A stretch of DNA of 64,000 bases from Sellimonas catena (GCF_045063725.1 NZ_CP173695.1), one strand, 5' to 3'. Positions 36,301 through 46,297 are shown, counted from the first letter of the stretch. A program made the numbers and translations. The notes: generated by a model from the sequence alone, not told the origin.

Positions 36301-37362
36301 TTATTCTTCGCTTTCGGCCTCTTTGCTGCCGTTATCCGCAGCTTCCTGCCCCTGTCCTGCACTGCCGTCCAGTCCATAATGAGCGCGTACTTTCGCTTCA
36401 ATCTCATCCATCACTTCCGGATGCTCTCTTAAATAGCCCTTCGCATTCTCACGGCCCTGACCGATCTTGTTTCCCTCATATGCATACCATGCTCCGCTCT
36501 TATTGACGATATCCAGGCCTGCTGCCAGATCCAGCACATCTCCCTCTCTGGAAATGCCTTTTCCGAACATGATATCGAACTCTGCCTCTTTAAACGGAGG
36601 CGCAATCTTATTCTTTACAACTTTGACTCTGACATGGTTTCCGACCATCTCTCCTCCCTGCTTGAGGGTCTCTGTCCGTCTGATGTCGAGACGGATCGAG
36701 GAATAGAATTTCAGCGCACGTCCTCCTGTAGTCGTCTCCGGGTTGCCGAACATGACACCGACCTTCTCACGGAGCTGATTGATGAAAATCACAACGCAGT
36801 TTGACTTGCTGATGACAGGAGTAAGTTTTCTGAGCGCCTGGGACATCAGTCGTGCCTGAAGTCCGACATGGCTGTCTCCCATATCTCCCTCAATCTCCTG
36901 CTTTGGAACAAGAGCCGCTACCGAGTCAATGACAACAATATCCATTGCTCCGGATCTGACCATCGTCTCCGTAATCTCAAGCGCCTGGTCTCCGCTGTCC
37001 GGCTGGGAAATGTAAAGTTCATTGATATCCACGCCGATATTCCCCGCGTAAACCGGATCCAGCGCATGCTCCGCATCGATAAATCCTGCAATTCCCCCTC
37101 TTTTCTGCACCTCTGCAATCATGTGAAGGGCAACTGTCGTCTTACCGCTTGACTCCGGTCCGTAAATCTCTACAATACGCCCCTTTGGAACGCCGCCGAG
37201 TCCAAGGGCGATATCCAGACTCAGCGCTCCTGTCGGAACGGTCTCAACTGCCACCTGTGCCTTCGGATCTCCGAGACGCATCACCGTTCCTTTTCCAAAA
37301 TCCTTTTCCAGTTTGGCTATCGCGGCCTCAAGGGCCTTCTTTTTATCTTCATTATTTGTCAT
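36301..37362 (-). CDS. recA: Recombinase RecA
   Basis: The start MTNNEDKKKALEAAI is chosen because AAGGAG lies upstream and the length (353) fits the family; a ten-codon extension does not. Motifs include Walker A GPESSGKTT, the monomer-interface block TGALSLDIALGLGGVPKGR, Walker B VIVIDSVAALV, loop L1 region EGDMGDSHVGLQARLMSQAL, loop L2 FGNPETTTGGRALKFY and an acidic C-terminal tail. It performs homologous recombination and triggers LexA cleavage. A LexA box sits in its leader. Confidence 0.98.
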   Translation of the reverse strand: MTNNEDKKKALEAAIAKLEKDFGKGTVMRLGDPKAQVAVETVPTGALSLDIALGLGGVPKGRIVEIYGPESSGKTTVALHMIAEVQKRGGIAGFIDAEHALDPVYAGNIGVDINELYISQPDSGDQALEITETMVRSGAMDIVVIDSVAALVPKQEIEGDMGDSHVGLQARLMSQALRKLTPVISKSNCVVIFINQLREKVGVMFGNPETTTGGRALKFYSSIRLDIRRTETLKQGGEMVGNHVRVKVVKNKIAPPFKEAEFDIMFGKGISREGDVLDLAAGLDIVNKSGAWYAYEGNKIGQGRENAKGYLREHPEVMDEIEAKVRAHYGLDGSAGQGQEAADNGSKEAESEE

Positions 37363-37385
37363 ACTCTGATCTCCTTTTTTGAATC

Positions 37386-37440
37386 CGAACAAACGTTCGC
37401 CTGTGATTTTAATAGTAACCGATTCTTATTTTGTTGTCAA
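37386..37440 (-). promoter_or_regulatory. recA promoter with LexA (SOS) box
   Basis: Minus-strand -35 TTGACA (37435-37440), 17-bp spacer, -10 TACTAT (37412-37417). Just downstream lies CGAAC-N4-GTTCG at 37386-37399, the Gram-positive LexA box with perfect arms. Confidence 0.88.
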
Positions 37441-37542
37441 GCTGATTTTTGAGTTTTGGCAGAAATGCCCGGACCGGAAACAAGACAGAATGCCCGCCAC
37501 AGTCCGGCTGCGGCAGGCCTTTCATAAAAACAGATCATATTC

Positions 37543-38016
37543 CTATTTCATCTGTCTGACTCTCTCCTCTACTTCCGCGGAGAAATTCAGAACTTTTCTG
37601 GAGTATGTTTGATTCATATACCGGGATGTAAGCATGAAATCCGCAGTAGCAAGATTATTGGCTACCGGAATATCATATACGACCGCAATTCGAAGAAGCG
37701 CCTTGACATCCGGATCATGCGGCTGTGCTTCCAGCGGATCCCACAAAAAGATCATAAAGTCAATGCCGCCTTCTACGATCTTTGCTCCAATCTGCTGATC
37801 CCCTCCGAGGGGACCGCTGTTGTACGCGCGCACCGGAAGCCCCGTTTTTTCCGCGATCAGTCTGGCTGTCGTCCCGGTACCGCAAAGAAAGTGATTTTTC
37901 AGAATATCTTTATTCTTATCGCACCAGTCCACCATTTCTTTTTTCTTTCCATCATGCGCCACCAGTGCGATATGTTTCTGCTTTCCAATTTCAAAATCTA
38001 CATACTGCTTTCCCAT
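37543..38016 (-). CDS. mgsA: Methylglyoxal synthase
   Basis: The start MGKQYVDFEIGKQKH follows AAAGGAG at ten bases; a longer ATG is less likely. The 157-residue protein has the MGS-fold motifs IALVAHDGKKKEMVDW, CGTGTTARLI, NSGPLGGDQQIGA and IFLWDPLEAQPHDPDV with the catalytic aspartate region. It turns dihydroxyacetone phosphate into methylglyoxal, a bypass that relieves phosphate starvation of glycolysis. A G-C-rich hairpin (37492-37519) after the gene lacks a clear T-run. Confidence 0.95.
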   Translation of the reverse strand: MGKQYVDFEIGKQKHIALVAHDGKKKEMVDWCDKNKDILKNHFLCGTGTTARLIAEKTGLPVRAYNSGPLGGDQQIGAKIVEGGIDFMIFLWDPLEAQPHDPDVKALLRIAVVYDIPVANNLATADFMLTSRYMNQTYSRKVLNFSAEVEERVRQMK

Positions 38017-38126
38017 TGTGTTTCGTCTCCTTTCCCGATCCGTCATTCCTTCTTTGTCCCGTCAACGAATTTCTCTTTTATTATACAATATTTCTCCGGA
38101 TTCTCACAGTAAAATTTCACAGGTTA

Positions 38127-38792
38127 CTACTGTTTTTCTACAACTTCGCCCTGTTTTTTGTAAATACTTCCGGCCGGCACATAACCCCTCACCATGGAAA
38201 GCGGGTAAATATTTGTATTTCTTCCTACAACCGTCCCTGGATTCAGGACACTGCCGCATCCTACCTCCACATTGTCTCCGAGCATGGCACCGAACTTTTT
38301 CAGTCCGGTCTCGATTTTACCCTCCGGTGTACTGACTGTTGCAAGTGTCTTGTCAGATTTCACATTTGATGTGATGGAGCCGGCACCCATATGGGACTTG
38401 AATCCAAGGACAGAGTCGCCGACATAATTGTAATGAGGCACCTGAACCTTGTTGAATAACACAACATTTTTCAGTTCTGTAGAATTCCCGACTACTGCAC
38501 CTTCTCCTACCAGCGCGTTTCCACGGATAAATGCACAGTGCCGGATCTCAGCGTCTTTGCCGATGATTGCCGGACCGTTAATGTATGCACTTGGAGCCAC
38601 CTTTGCAGACTTTGCAATCCAGATGTTCTCGCCTTTCTTTTCATACTCGTCCTCCGGCAGTGTGTTTCCAAGTTTTACAATAAATTCCCCGATTTTCGGA
38701 AGGATTTCCCACGGATAGGTCACTCCCTCAAAAAGTTCTCCTGCGATCGTCTCGTTGAGATCATAAAGCTCCTGTACTGTTAATTCTTTCAT
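38127..38792 (-). CDS. Left-handed beta-helix (hexapeptide repeat) protein, nucleotidyl/acetyltransferase-like
   Basis: The 221-residue protein has an N-terminal helical segment ending in WEILPKIGEFIVKLG. A run of hexapeptide turns (IWIAKSAKVAPSAYI, AIIGKDAEIRH, VGEGAVVGNSTELKN) continues to VEVGCGSVLNPGTVVG. This resembles the C-terminal half of GlmU-like UDP-GlcNAc pyrophosphorylases without the nucleotidyltransferase domain. The acyl donor and acceptor are unknown. It is 16 bp downstream of topB. Confidence 0.75.
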   Translation of the reverse strand: MKELTVQELYDLNETIAGELFEGVTYPWEILPKIGEFIVKLGNTLPEDEYEKKGENIWIAKSAKVAPSAYINGPAIIGKDAEIRHCAFIRGNALVGEGAVVGNSTELKNVVLFNKVQVPHYNYVGDSVLGFKSHMGAGSITSNVKSDKTLATVSTPEGKIETGLKKFGAMLGDNVEVGCGSVLNPGTVVGRNTNIYPLSMVRGYVPAGSIYKKQGEVVEKQ

Positions 38793-38808
38793 AGTGTTCC
38801 TCCTTCTA

Positions 38809-40806
38809 TCACTTTTTCATTGATTTATAATAAGGGGACACCTTATCGTAGCAGGCTTTCAGCTGGTACTGATTGTTCAGTCCGACTACGCCGTTCGTCC
38901 TGACCGCGATAAAATGTTCCAGTTTCTGCATATATTCTTCCGAGGTGATCTGCCCTTCAGCCACCAGGGTCAGTCCCTTTTCCCAGCTGGCCGTCAGCTC
39001 CGGATTCAAAAGGGAGCGGATCGAATGATCCACCGCATCGTAAATCAGCTCTCCCATCAGCGTCGGAGTGATCACCTGGGTCTTTTTATTAAGAGATAAG
39101 TATTTGATATGAATCAGCTTCTTGAGTATTTCCGCCCGCGTCGCACTCGTTCCAATACCGCTTCCTTTGATCTGGGCCCTGAGCTCTTCATCCTCAATGA
39201 GCTGTCCGGCATTTTCCATGGCAAGAATCATGGAACCGGAGTTGTACCGCTTTGGCGGCGATGTCTCGCCTTCTTTGATTTCAAATCCCTTCACCGGGAT
39301 CCGGTCTCCCTTCTTCAGCTTCTGAATCCGGGCAAACAGCTCCGCATCCGGAACCGTCTCCTCGTCCTCCTCTGACTTTCCTTTCTTATTACCCGGAATG
39401 CCCGTCACTTTATAAAATCCTTCCTCCGTCAGAATCTTAAAGCCGGAGAAAAAATGCTCGCCTTCCAGCACCATTTCCAGTGATAGTTTCTGGTACACTG
39501 CAGGCGGGTAGAAAATCGAAAGGAAACGCCTCACAATCAGATCATATACCTTCGCACCGGTTGCAGATACGGACTTCAGCGCCGGAAGTCCCTGCCCGGT
39601 CGGAATGATGGCATAGTGATCCGTAATCTGACTGTCATTAACATATCTCGTCTTTTCCAGTCCTTTGTGCGTCCGTTCCCTTGCGATAAACCCAAGCAGT
39701 TCTGCCGTAGGTTCATATTTCGCAAGCCCGTTCAGATTTTTGTGAATCTCTTTTGCCACCGCTGTGGAAAGGACTCTCGCGTCGGTACGAGGATAGGTGA
39801 CCAGCTTCTTTTCATACAGCTCCTGCACAATCCGAAGGGTTTCATCCGGACTGATCTTGAACCGTTTCGAGCATTCATTCTGCAGTTCCGCCAGGTTGAA
39901 TAACAACGGCGGATTTTTCTTTTCTTTCTTTTTTTCCACGGAAACAAGCGCGCCCATCCGGTCGCTGTCCATCAGCTCATCGATCAGCTCCTGTGCTGTT
40001 TCCCGGTCTTTGAACCCGTTTTCCCGGTACAGCTTCGGAGACATCTCATAACGGGACCCTTTGACTGCTTTCCATTCTCCCTGGAATGCGGCCCCGTCCG
40101 CGTCCATATTCGCAAGCACACGGTAAAACGGGGTTTTGACGAACTCCCGGATCTCCCGTTCTCTTCTTACCACCATCCCAAGCACACAGGTCATGACCCG
40201 GCCCGCCGAGAGCACCACAAAGTTTTTATGTAAAAATCCGGCAATGCTGTTCCCGTATTTCAATGTCAGAATTCTGGAAAAATTAATTCCCATCAGATAG
40301 TCTTCCTTGGCCCGCAGGTAAGCGGAAGCGGAAAGATTATCGTAGGCTGACAGATCTTTTGCCTCCCGGATTCCCCGCAGGATCTCTTCCTCTGTCTGGG
40401 AATCAATCCAGACACGCTTTCTCGTTTTCCCTTTTACTTTTGCCATCTGCTCCACCAGGCGGTAAATATACTCCCCTTCCCGCCCGGAGTCTGTACAGAC
40501 ATAGATCGTATCTACATCCTTTCGGTTGAGAAGTCCGCTTACGATGTCAAACTGCTTCTTCACATTCGGAATCACCTCATACTTGAATTCCTTTGGAAGA
40601 AACGGGAGGGTGCTTAGACTCCATTTTTTATATTTCGGATCATAGGCCTCAGGATAGCTCATTGTCACCAGATGCCCCACGCACCATGTAACAATGCTCT
40701 CATCGGATTCCAGCCATCCGTCCCTCCGCTTCATATTCTGTTTCAGCGCCTTTGCAAACTCCTGCGCCACACTCGGCTTCTCTGCTATGTAGAGAGATTT
40801 CCCCAT
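38809..40806 (-). CDS. topB: DNA topoisomerase III
   Basis: The 665-residue type IA topoisomerase has the TOPRIM start SLYIAEKPSVAQEFA, the acidic DSGREGEYI block, and the active tyrosine in KKLVTYPRTDARVL. A C-terminal GSGIGTSATRAEILKKL motif follows. It relaxes and decatenates DNA. It lacks C-terminal zinc fingers, as usual for topoisomerase III. It lies 18 bp after ppk1; the two genes are probably co-transcribed with the beta-helix gene. Confidence 0.93.
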   Translation of the reverse strand: MGKSLYIAEKPSVAQEFAKALKQNMKRRDGWLESDESIVTWCVGHLVTMSYPEAYDPKYKKWSLSTLPFLPKEFKYEVIPNVKKQFDIVSGLLNRKDVDTIYVCTDSGREGEYIYRLVEQMAKVKGKTRKRVWIDSQTEEEILRGIREAKDLSAYDNLSASAYLRAKEDYLMGINFSRILTLKYGNSIAGFLHKNFVVLSAGRVMTCVLGMVVRREREIREFVKTPFYRVLANMDADGAAFQGEWKAVKGSRYEMSPKLYRENGFKDRETAQELIDELMDSDRMGALVSVEKKKEKKNPPLLFNLAELQNECSKRFKISPDETLRIVQELYEKKLVTYPRTDARVLSTAVAKEIHKNLNGLAKYEPTAELLGFIARERTHKGLEKTRYVNDSQITDHYAIIPTGQGLPALKSVSATGAKVYDLIVRRFLSIFYPPAVYQKLSLEMVLEGEHFFSGFKILTEEGFYKVTGIPGNKKGKSEEDEETVPDAELFARIQKLKKGDRIPVKGFEIKEGETSPPKRYNSGSMILAMENAGQLIEDEELRAQIKGSGIGTSATRAEILKKLIHIKYLSLNKKTQVITPTLMGELIYDAVDHSIRSLLNPELTASWEKGLTLVAEGQITSEEYMQKLEHFIAVRTNGVVGLNNQYQLKACYDKVSPYYKSMKK

Positions 40807-40824
40807 ATTTACAATCTCCTTCTT

Positions 40825-42933
40825 TTACCTGCGGAAAATACGAAGCAGAAAATCAAGAAACGGCCTTTTTGCCTGTTTTTTCACCCTTGCCGCCTCCTGC
40901 ACTGCTTCCTGCATGAACACCTCCTGGGCATCAACCGGCTGTCCCGTCTGTTCTTTCTTCCGGTAGTTGCCGGATGAATCCAGCGCCCTCGCCTTTACAT
41001 TGTCCTCAAGCATAACCTGAATCATATGATTCAGCCTCTCCCTCACTTCAGGATCGTAAACAGGACATGCAACTTCCACACGCTTTTCTGTATTTCTTGT
41101 CATCATATCGGCCGAACCGATATACATTTTTTCTGAACTTCCCCTTCCAAAAATGAAAATTCTTGGATGCTCCAGAAAGCGGCCGACAATACTTGTCACA
41201 CGCACATGGTCCGTGTACCCCTTTATCCCCGGAAGGATACAGCAGATTCCACGCACAAGCAGGTCGACCTCCACCCCGGCACGGCTGGCCATGGAAATCT
41301 TTTCAATAAATTCCACATCCGTCACTGAATTCATCTTCATGATAATCCGGCCGTTTGTACCTTTCTTTGTCTCTTCCTCAATCAATTCCAGAACCTTTTT
41401 CTTCAACGTATTCGGCGAGACAATCAGATGCCGGTAGGTGCCTCTTAAATTTCCCATGGACATATTCTGGAAAAAGGCCGCCGCATCCTGCCCGATCTCC
41501 TGGTCCGCTGTCATCAGGCACACATCCGTATACATGGCCGCTGTCTTTTCGTTGTAATTTCCGGTTCCGACCTGAGTGATATACTGATACCCGTTTCGTG
41601 TCTTACAGGTAATCAGGCAGATTTTGGAATGAACCTTGTAGTTTTCAAACCCGTAAATCACCCGGCATCCTGCCTCTTCCAGCCGTTCGGACCACTCAAT
41701 GTTATTCTGCTCGTCAAACCGGGCTCTCAGCTCAATCAGAACCGTAACCTCTTTTCCGTTTTCCGCCGCAGCGCACAGATACTCCACAAGTCTTGCTTTC
41801 TTTGCAAGCCGGTAGATAGTAATTTTGATCGTCACGACAGACGGATCCGAACCCGCCTCCTTCAGAAGCTTTAAAAACGGCTCCATGGATTCGTACGGAT
41901 AAGAAAGGAGAATGTCCTTTCTTCTGATCTGCTTCATGATGGAAGTCTCATCCTCCACCATAGCTGCCTTCTGCGGGGAAAACGGCTCATATACCAGTGT
42001 TCTCCTCAGGTGTTCCGGCACCTTTTCCGCTACGGAAAAAATATAGGACAGCTTCAGCGGCATCTTCGTCCGGAAAATCTGTTTCGGTGTAATGTGGAAC
42101 TTCTCACAAAAATAGGTTTCCATGCTCTCCGGAAGCGGATTTGCCGTCTCAAGCCGGACAACCGCCATCCTTCTCCGCTTGCTCAGCGTCTTTTTCATCA
42201 GGACGCGGAAATCATCGTTGATATCCAGTGATTCGTCATCCGGTGAAATATCCGCATTCCTCGTCACGCAAATATAATTCTTGTCGGATACTTCATATTT
42301 ATCAAAAATAACCTCCAGATATTCCATCAGGATCTTTTCCATCCGGATATACCGGATATCGTGTCCGGGCAGAAAAAGGATCTCTGAAATATACTGCGGC
42401 ACCGGAACAATTCCCATCATTTTTTTATTATCCTGTTTCAGACTTGCAACGACATAGATCTCCTTATTGAGAAGATGCGGAAACGGATGGTTCGCATCTA
42501 CAATCTGAGGGGAAAGAACCGGAAGAATCTGATCCTTAAAATACTTCTTTACATATTTCTTTTCCGGGTCCTGAAGCTCCTTAAAAGAAAGCCCGCAGAT
42601 TCCATAGGGATTCAGTTTCTTTTTGATCTCCGCATAAGTTTTATCCCGCTCTTTGTAAAGCGGAGCCACCGCCTCATAAATCCGGTCCAGCTGCTGCTGC
42701 GCTGTCATGCCTGACCTTTTGTCCGTCGTCTGTACTTTCATGGAAGCCATATCGTAAAGACTTCCCACCCGGATCATGAAAAACTCATCCAGATTACTTG
42801 TAAAAATCGCTACAAATTTCATCCGCTCCATCAGAGGCACATCCGGATCTTTCGCTTCCTCCAATACTCTTTTATTAAATTTCAACCATGAAAGTTCCCG
42901 ATTCTGCGTATATTTCAGAAGTTCCCCGTCCAT
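40825..42933 (-). CDS. ppk1: Polyphosphate kinase 1
   Basis: The 702-residue protein has the N-terminal RELSWLKFNKRVLEEA and FVAIFTSNLDEFFMIR blocks, LIELRARFDEQNNIEWSERL, the autophosphorylated histidine in YKVHSKICLI, and GTGNYNEKTA. It reversibly polymerises ATP gamma-phosphate into polyphosphate at the membrane. The chosen ATG (MDGELLKYTQNREL) follows AAAGGAG. It is first in the likely ppk1-topB-beta-helix operon. Confidence 0.97.
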   Translation of the reverse strand: MDGELLKYTQNRELSWLKFNKRVLEEAKDPDVPLMERMKFVAIFTSNLDEFFMIRVGSLYDMASMKVQTTDKRSGMTAQQQLDRIYEAVAPLYKERDKTYAEIKKKLNPYGICGLSFKELQDPEKKYVKKYFKDQILPVLSPQIVDANHPFPHLLNKEIYVVASLKQDNKKMMGIVPVPQYISEILFLPGHDIRYIRMEKILMEYLEVIFDKYEVSDKNYICVTRNADISPDDESLDINDDFRVLMKKTLSKRRRMAVVRLETANPLPESMETYFCEKFHITPKQIFRTKMPLKLSYIFSVAEKVPEHLRRTLVYEPFSPQKAAMVEDETSIMKQIRRKDILLSYPYESMEPFLKLLKEAGSDPSVVTIKITIYRLAKKARLVEYLCAAAENGKEVTVLIELRARFDEQNNIEWSERLEEAGCRVIYGFENYKVHSKICLITCKTRNGYQYITQVGTGNYNEKTAAMYTDVCLMTADQEIGQDAAAFFQNMSMGNLRGTYRHLIVSPNTLKKKVLELIEEETKKGTNGRIIMKMNSVTDVEFIEKISMASRAGVEVDLLVRGICCILPGIKGYTDHVRVTSIVGRFLEHPRIFIFGRGSSEKMYIGSADMMTRNTEKRVEVACPVYDPEVRERLNHMIQVMLEDNVKARALDSSGNYRKKEQTGQPVDAQEVFMQEAVQEAARVKKQAKRPFLDFLLRIFRR

Positions 42934-43017
42934 TTTTCGCTCCTTTATTCTATATTTTGAAATCAGTTTGTCAGTCTGTCGTCCTTTCTATTTTACATGG
43001 TTCTCTACAAACGTGCA

Positions 43018-43049
43018 ATCAGGGACGGGTAAAATTTCCCGTCCCTGAT
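43018..43049. terminator. Hairpin after asd
   Basis: A 12-bp perfect stem ATCAGGGACGGG/CCCGTCCCTGAT lies between asd and ppk1. No strong T-run follows on the minus strand, so terminator strength is uncertain. Confidence 0.55.
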
Positions 43050-43075
43050 GAAAAATTACATTCCAAGGCTTTCTG

Positions 43076-44161
43076 CTATTTTGCCTGAATATATTTCTGT
43101 GCAGCCAGCGTCTCCGCACAGAGGATGGCGCCTCCTGCAGCCCCTCTTACCGTATTATGAGAAAGTCCGATAAATTTAAAGTCGTACAGGCTGTCCTCTC
43201 TCAGACGTCCTACCGAAATGCCCATGCCGTTTTCATAGTCCACATCCAGAGCAACCTGCGGGCGGTTATCCTCCTCAAGATACTGGATAAACTGCTTCGG
43301 TGCGCTTGGAAGCTCCAGTTCCTGCGGAAGTCCGCGGTAATTTACCAGTTTCTCGATAAGCTGCTCTTTCGTCGGCTTTTTCTTAAAGTTGACAAATACT
43401 GCCGCCGTATGTCCGTCCAGCACCGGCACACGGATACACTGAGTCGTGATTACCGGAGCGGATGCCTTTTCGATTTTTCCATCACACACTTTTCCCCAGA
43501 TCCGAAGCGGTTCCTGCTCGCTCTTTTCCTCTTCGCCTCCGATGTACGGAATGATGTTTTCCACCATCTCCGGCCAGTCCTTAAATGTCTTTCCGGCACC
43601 GGAAATAGCCTGATATGTCGTTGCCACCACTTCTGTCGGTTCAAAGTCCATCCATGCAGTCAGAACAGGGGCGTAGCTCTGAATGGAGCAGTTCGGTTTT
43701 ACAGCTACAAATCCGCGTGTCGTTCCGAGACGTTTCTTCTGCGCCTCAATCACTTCAAAATGCTCCGGATTTACCTCCGGAATGACCATCGGTACGTCCG
43801 GCGTCCAGCGGTGTGCACTGTTATTGGAAACAACCGGTGTCTCCGTCTTTGCGTAAGCATCCTCGATCGCGCGGATCTCCTCTTTGCTCATATCAACCGC
43901 GCTGAATACAAAGTCTACCGTGGAAGCAACTTCTTCCACTTCATTTACATTATGTACAATCAGCTTTTTGACTCCTTCCGGCATCGGTTTTTTCATTTTC
44001 CAGCGGTCTCCTACCGCTTCCTCATATGTTTTACCGGCTGATCTTGGAGATGCAGCCACCGTCACAACTTCAAACCACGGATGGCCTTCCAGAAGAGAGA
44101 TAAATCTCTGTCCTACCATCCCTGTTGCTCCTAATATTCCAACACGTAATTTCTTTTCCAT
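43076..44161 (-). CDS. asd: Aspartate-semialdehyde dehydrogenase
   Basis: The 361-residue protein has the NADP-binding GILGATGMVGQRFISLL, the catalytic cysteine in VAVKPNCSIQSYAPVL, and AISGAGKTFKDWPEM. It ends TVRGAAGGAILCAETL. The length and motifs fit the archaeal/fungal-like branch rather than the classical bacterial one. It reduces aspartyl phosphate, feeding lysine, threonine, methionine and cell-wall diaminopimelate. AGGAGG precedes the start. It is 12 bp after argH and co-transcribed with it. Confidence 0.95.
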   Translation of the reverse strand: MEKKLRVGILGATGMVGQRFISLLEGHPWFEVVTVAASPRSAGKTYEEAVGDRWKMKKPMPEGVKKLIVHNVNEVEEVASTVDFVFSAVDMSKEEIRAIEDAYAKTETPVVSNNSAHRWTPDVPMVIPEVNPEHFEVIEAQKKRLGTTRGFVAVKPNCSIQSYAPVLTAWMDFEPTEVVATTYQAISGAGKTFKDWPEMVENIIPYIGGEEEKSEQEPLRIWGKVCDGKIEKASAPVITTQCIRVPVLDGHTAAVFVNFKKKPTKEQLIEKLVNYRGLPQELELPSAPKQFIQYLEEDNRPQVALDVDYENGMGISVGRLREDSLYDFKFIGLSHNTVRGAAGGAILCAETLAAQKYIQAK

Positions 44162-44173
44162 TGTATGGTCCTC

Positions 44174-45553
44174 CTACTCTGTTTCCAGTTCCTGCTTATA
44201 AACCTGAATTGCCTCCAGCATGGCACCTTTTCCCGGCGCTCCCTTTGTCAGACGTTTCTCAACGCATGTCTTCATGCTGATTGCGTCGTAAATATCTTCT
44301 TCAAATACCGGACTGACCGCCTTGTATTCGGAAAGCGGCAGATCATCCAGTGCACACTCCTTCTCAATGCACGTCAGCACAAGCTGGCCGATAATTCCGT
44401 GGGCATCCCGGAACGGCACGCCATGGTTCACCAGATAGTCTGCAGCATCCGTAGCATTGGTAAATCCTCTCCGGGCGCTTCTCTCCATTACATTCTTTCT
44501 GAACTTCATTGTTGCCAGCATGCCGGTAAAAAGCGGAAGGCAGCTGTTGACCGTATCCATCGCGTCAAACGCCATCTCCTTATCTTCCTGCATGTCTTTG
44601 TTGTATGCCAGCGGAATCCCTTTCATCGTTGTCAGCATCGACATCAGTGCCCCGTAAACCCGTCCGGTCTTTCCTCTTACAAGCTCCGCAATGTCCGGAT
44701 TTTTCTTCTGCGGCATGATGCTGCTTCCGGTGCTGTACGCATCGTCGATCTCCACAAACTGATATTCATTGGAATTCCAGATAATGATTTCCTCCGAAAA
44801 CCGGCTCAGGTGCATCATAATCGTTGAAAGTGCCGACAGATATTCAATCACATAGTCCCGGTCGGATACAGAATCCATGCTGTTCAGTGTAGCTCCGGAA
44901 AATCCAAGAATACTTGCCGTATATTCCCGGTCAAGCGGGTAGGTCGTTCCCGCAAGTGCGCCGCTTCCAAGCGGGCAGACATTCATTCTTTTATAAATAT
45001 CCGAAAGACGGCTTCTGTCTCTCCGGAACATCTCGTAATATGCCCCCATATGATGCGTAAGGGTAATCGGCTGTGCTTTCTGAAGATGGGTAAATCCCGG
45101 CATAATGGTATCAAGATTATCCTCCATGATATGCAGAATCACCGTCAGAAGATCTTTCAGCAGCGCATCTGTCTTCTGAACTTCTTCCCTTACATAAAGC
45201 TTCATGTCAAGGGCTACCTGGTCATTCCGGCTGCGGCCGGTATGTAGCTTCTTCCCTGCATCCCCGATCCGGTCAATCAGATTTGCCTCTACAAAGCTGT
45301 GAATATCCTCATATTCTTTCGTAATCAGAAGCGTGCCGTCTTCCACATCTTTTAAAATTCCGGCCAGGCCTTCCAGAATCTGATCCCGCTCCTGTTCTGT
45401 CAGGATCTGCTGCTTTGCCAGCATTTTGACGTGTGCCATGCTTCCCTCTATATCCTGTCTGTACAGACGCTTGTCAAATCCGATGGAGGCATTAAAATCA
45501 TATACCATCTGATCGGTCTCTTTCGTAAAGCGTCCTCCCCATAACTGTGCCAT
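44174..45553 (-). CDS. argH: Argininosuccinate lyase
   Basis: The 459-residue protein begins AQLWGGRFTKETDQMVYDFNASI. It has HTGRSRNDQVALD, GFTHLQKAQPITLTHH with the catalytic histidine region, and the superfamily signature GSSIMPQKKNPDIAELVRGK. It splits argininosuccinate into arginine and fumarate, the last step of arginine synthesis. Pairing with asd links two aspartate-using pathways. No ARG box was recognised upstream. Confidence 0.97.
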   Translation of the reverse strand: MAQLWGGRFTKETDQMVYDFNASIGFDKRLYRQDIEGSMAHVKMLAKQQILTEQERDQILEGLAGILKDVEDGTLLITKEYEDIHSFVEANLIDRIGDAGKKLHTGRSRNDQVALDMKLYVREEVQKTDALLKDLLTVILHIMEDNLDTIMPGFTHLQKAQPITLTHHMGAYYEMFRRDRSRLSDIYKRMNVCPLGSGALAGTTYPLDREYTASILGFSGATLNSMDSVSDRDYVIEYLSALSTIMMHLSRFSEEIIIWNSNEYQFVEIDDAYSTGSSIMPQKKNPDIAELVRGKTGRVYGALMSMLTTMKGIPLAYNKDMQEDKEMAFDAMDTVNSCLPLFTGMLATMKFRKNVMERSARRGFTNATDAADYLVNHGVPFRDAHGIIGQLVLTCIEKECALDDLPLSEYKAVSPVFEEDIYDAISMKTCVEKRLTKGAPGKGAMLEAIQVYKQELETE

Positions 45554-45603
45554 CTGCGTTCCCCGTTTCTTTCTTATTTTAGTGAGTTAAACTATTAAAA
45601 CAT

Positions 45604-45632
45604 AATTTACCAAATTTTATTCTGTTTGTAAA
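45604..45632 (-). promoter_or_regulatory. Possible promoter of argH-asd
   Basis: Minus-strand -35 TTTACA (45627-45632, inside the end of queH), 17-bp spacer, -10 TAAATT (45604-45609). Confidence 0.5.
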
Positions 45633-46264
45633 GAATTATTTCTGTCTCTTTTTGAAAAGACACACCCGCAGTAATCCTGGCGGTAGAGTCCGTATTCCCC
45701 GGAAAGTTCCACGGAGCGCTTATATCCGTTCTTCTTTTTGAAATCAGAAAACAGGTAGGAAACCCCGTATTCTTCCTGCAGCTTCTGTCCGATTTCGTTG
45801 AGTTTCTGCGCATTCTTCATCGGACTGATGGAAAGAGTCGTCGTAAAGAAATCCATCTTCCTGTTCTTTGCCTCTTCGGCCGTCCGGCGAAGCCGCATCT
45901 CATAGCAGCGAAAACAGCGCTCTCCTCCTTCCGGAAGCTGTTCCATTCCCTTTGCCATGTCAAAAAAAACATGCGCATCATAGTCTCCTTCAAGAAAAGA
46001 AACCGGATACTTCAGTTTCTCATTCATCCGCTCAATCAGATGTCTCTGCTCTTCTGCCCGCTTCCGGTACTCCGCTTCCTCTGTGATATTCGGGTTAAAG
46101 TAAAAAACCGCGATCCGGAAAAAATCTGAAAGATACTCCATCACATAACTGCTGCACGGCCCGCAGCAGCTGTGAAGCAAAAGGGTCGGAACCTGCTCTT
46201 CCTTCCCGATTTTTTCCAGTATTTTTTCCAGTTCTTTTTGATAGTTTTTCTTCTGCTCCTGCAT
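45617..46264 (-). CDS. queH: Epoxyqueuosine reductase QueH
   Basis: The 215-residue protein has the cysteine motifs HSCCGPCSSY near the N-terminus, GERCFRCYEMRL in the middle and YCGCVFSKRDR at the C-terminus. FNPNITEEAEYRKR and TTTLSISPMKN complete the DUF208/QueH pattern. It reduces epoxyqueuosine to queuosine in tRNA, replacing cobalamin-dependent QueG. It has its own near-consensus promoter. Confidence 0.93.
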   Translation of the reverse strand: MQEQKKNYQKELEKILEKIGKEEQVPTLLLHSCCGPCSSYVMEYLSDFFRIAVFYFNPNITEEAEYRKRAEEQRHLIERMNEKLKYPVSFLEGDYDAHVFFDMAKGMEQLPEGGERCFRCYEMRLRRTAEEAKNRKMDFFTTTLSISPMKNAQKLNEIGQKLQEEYGVSYLFSDFKKKNGYKRSVELSGEYGLYRQDYCGCVFSKRDRNNSLQTE

Positions 46265-46297
46265 GGTTTCTCCTTTTCGGCTTTTATTCTACTGATA

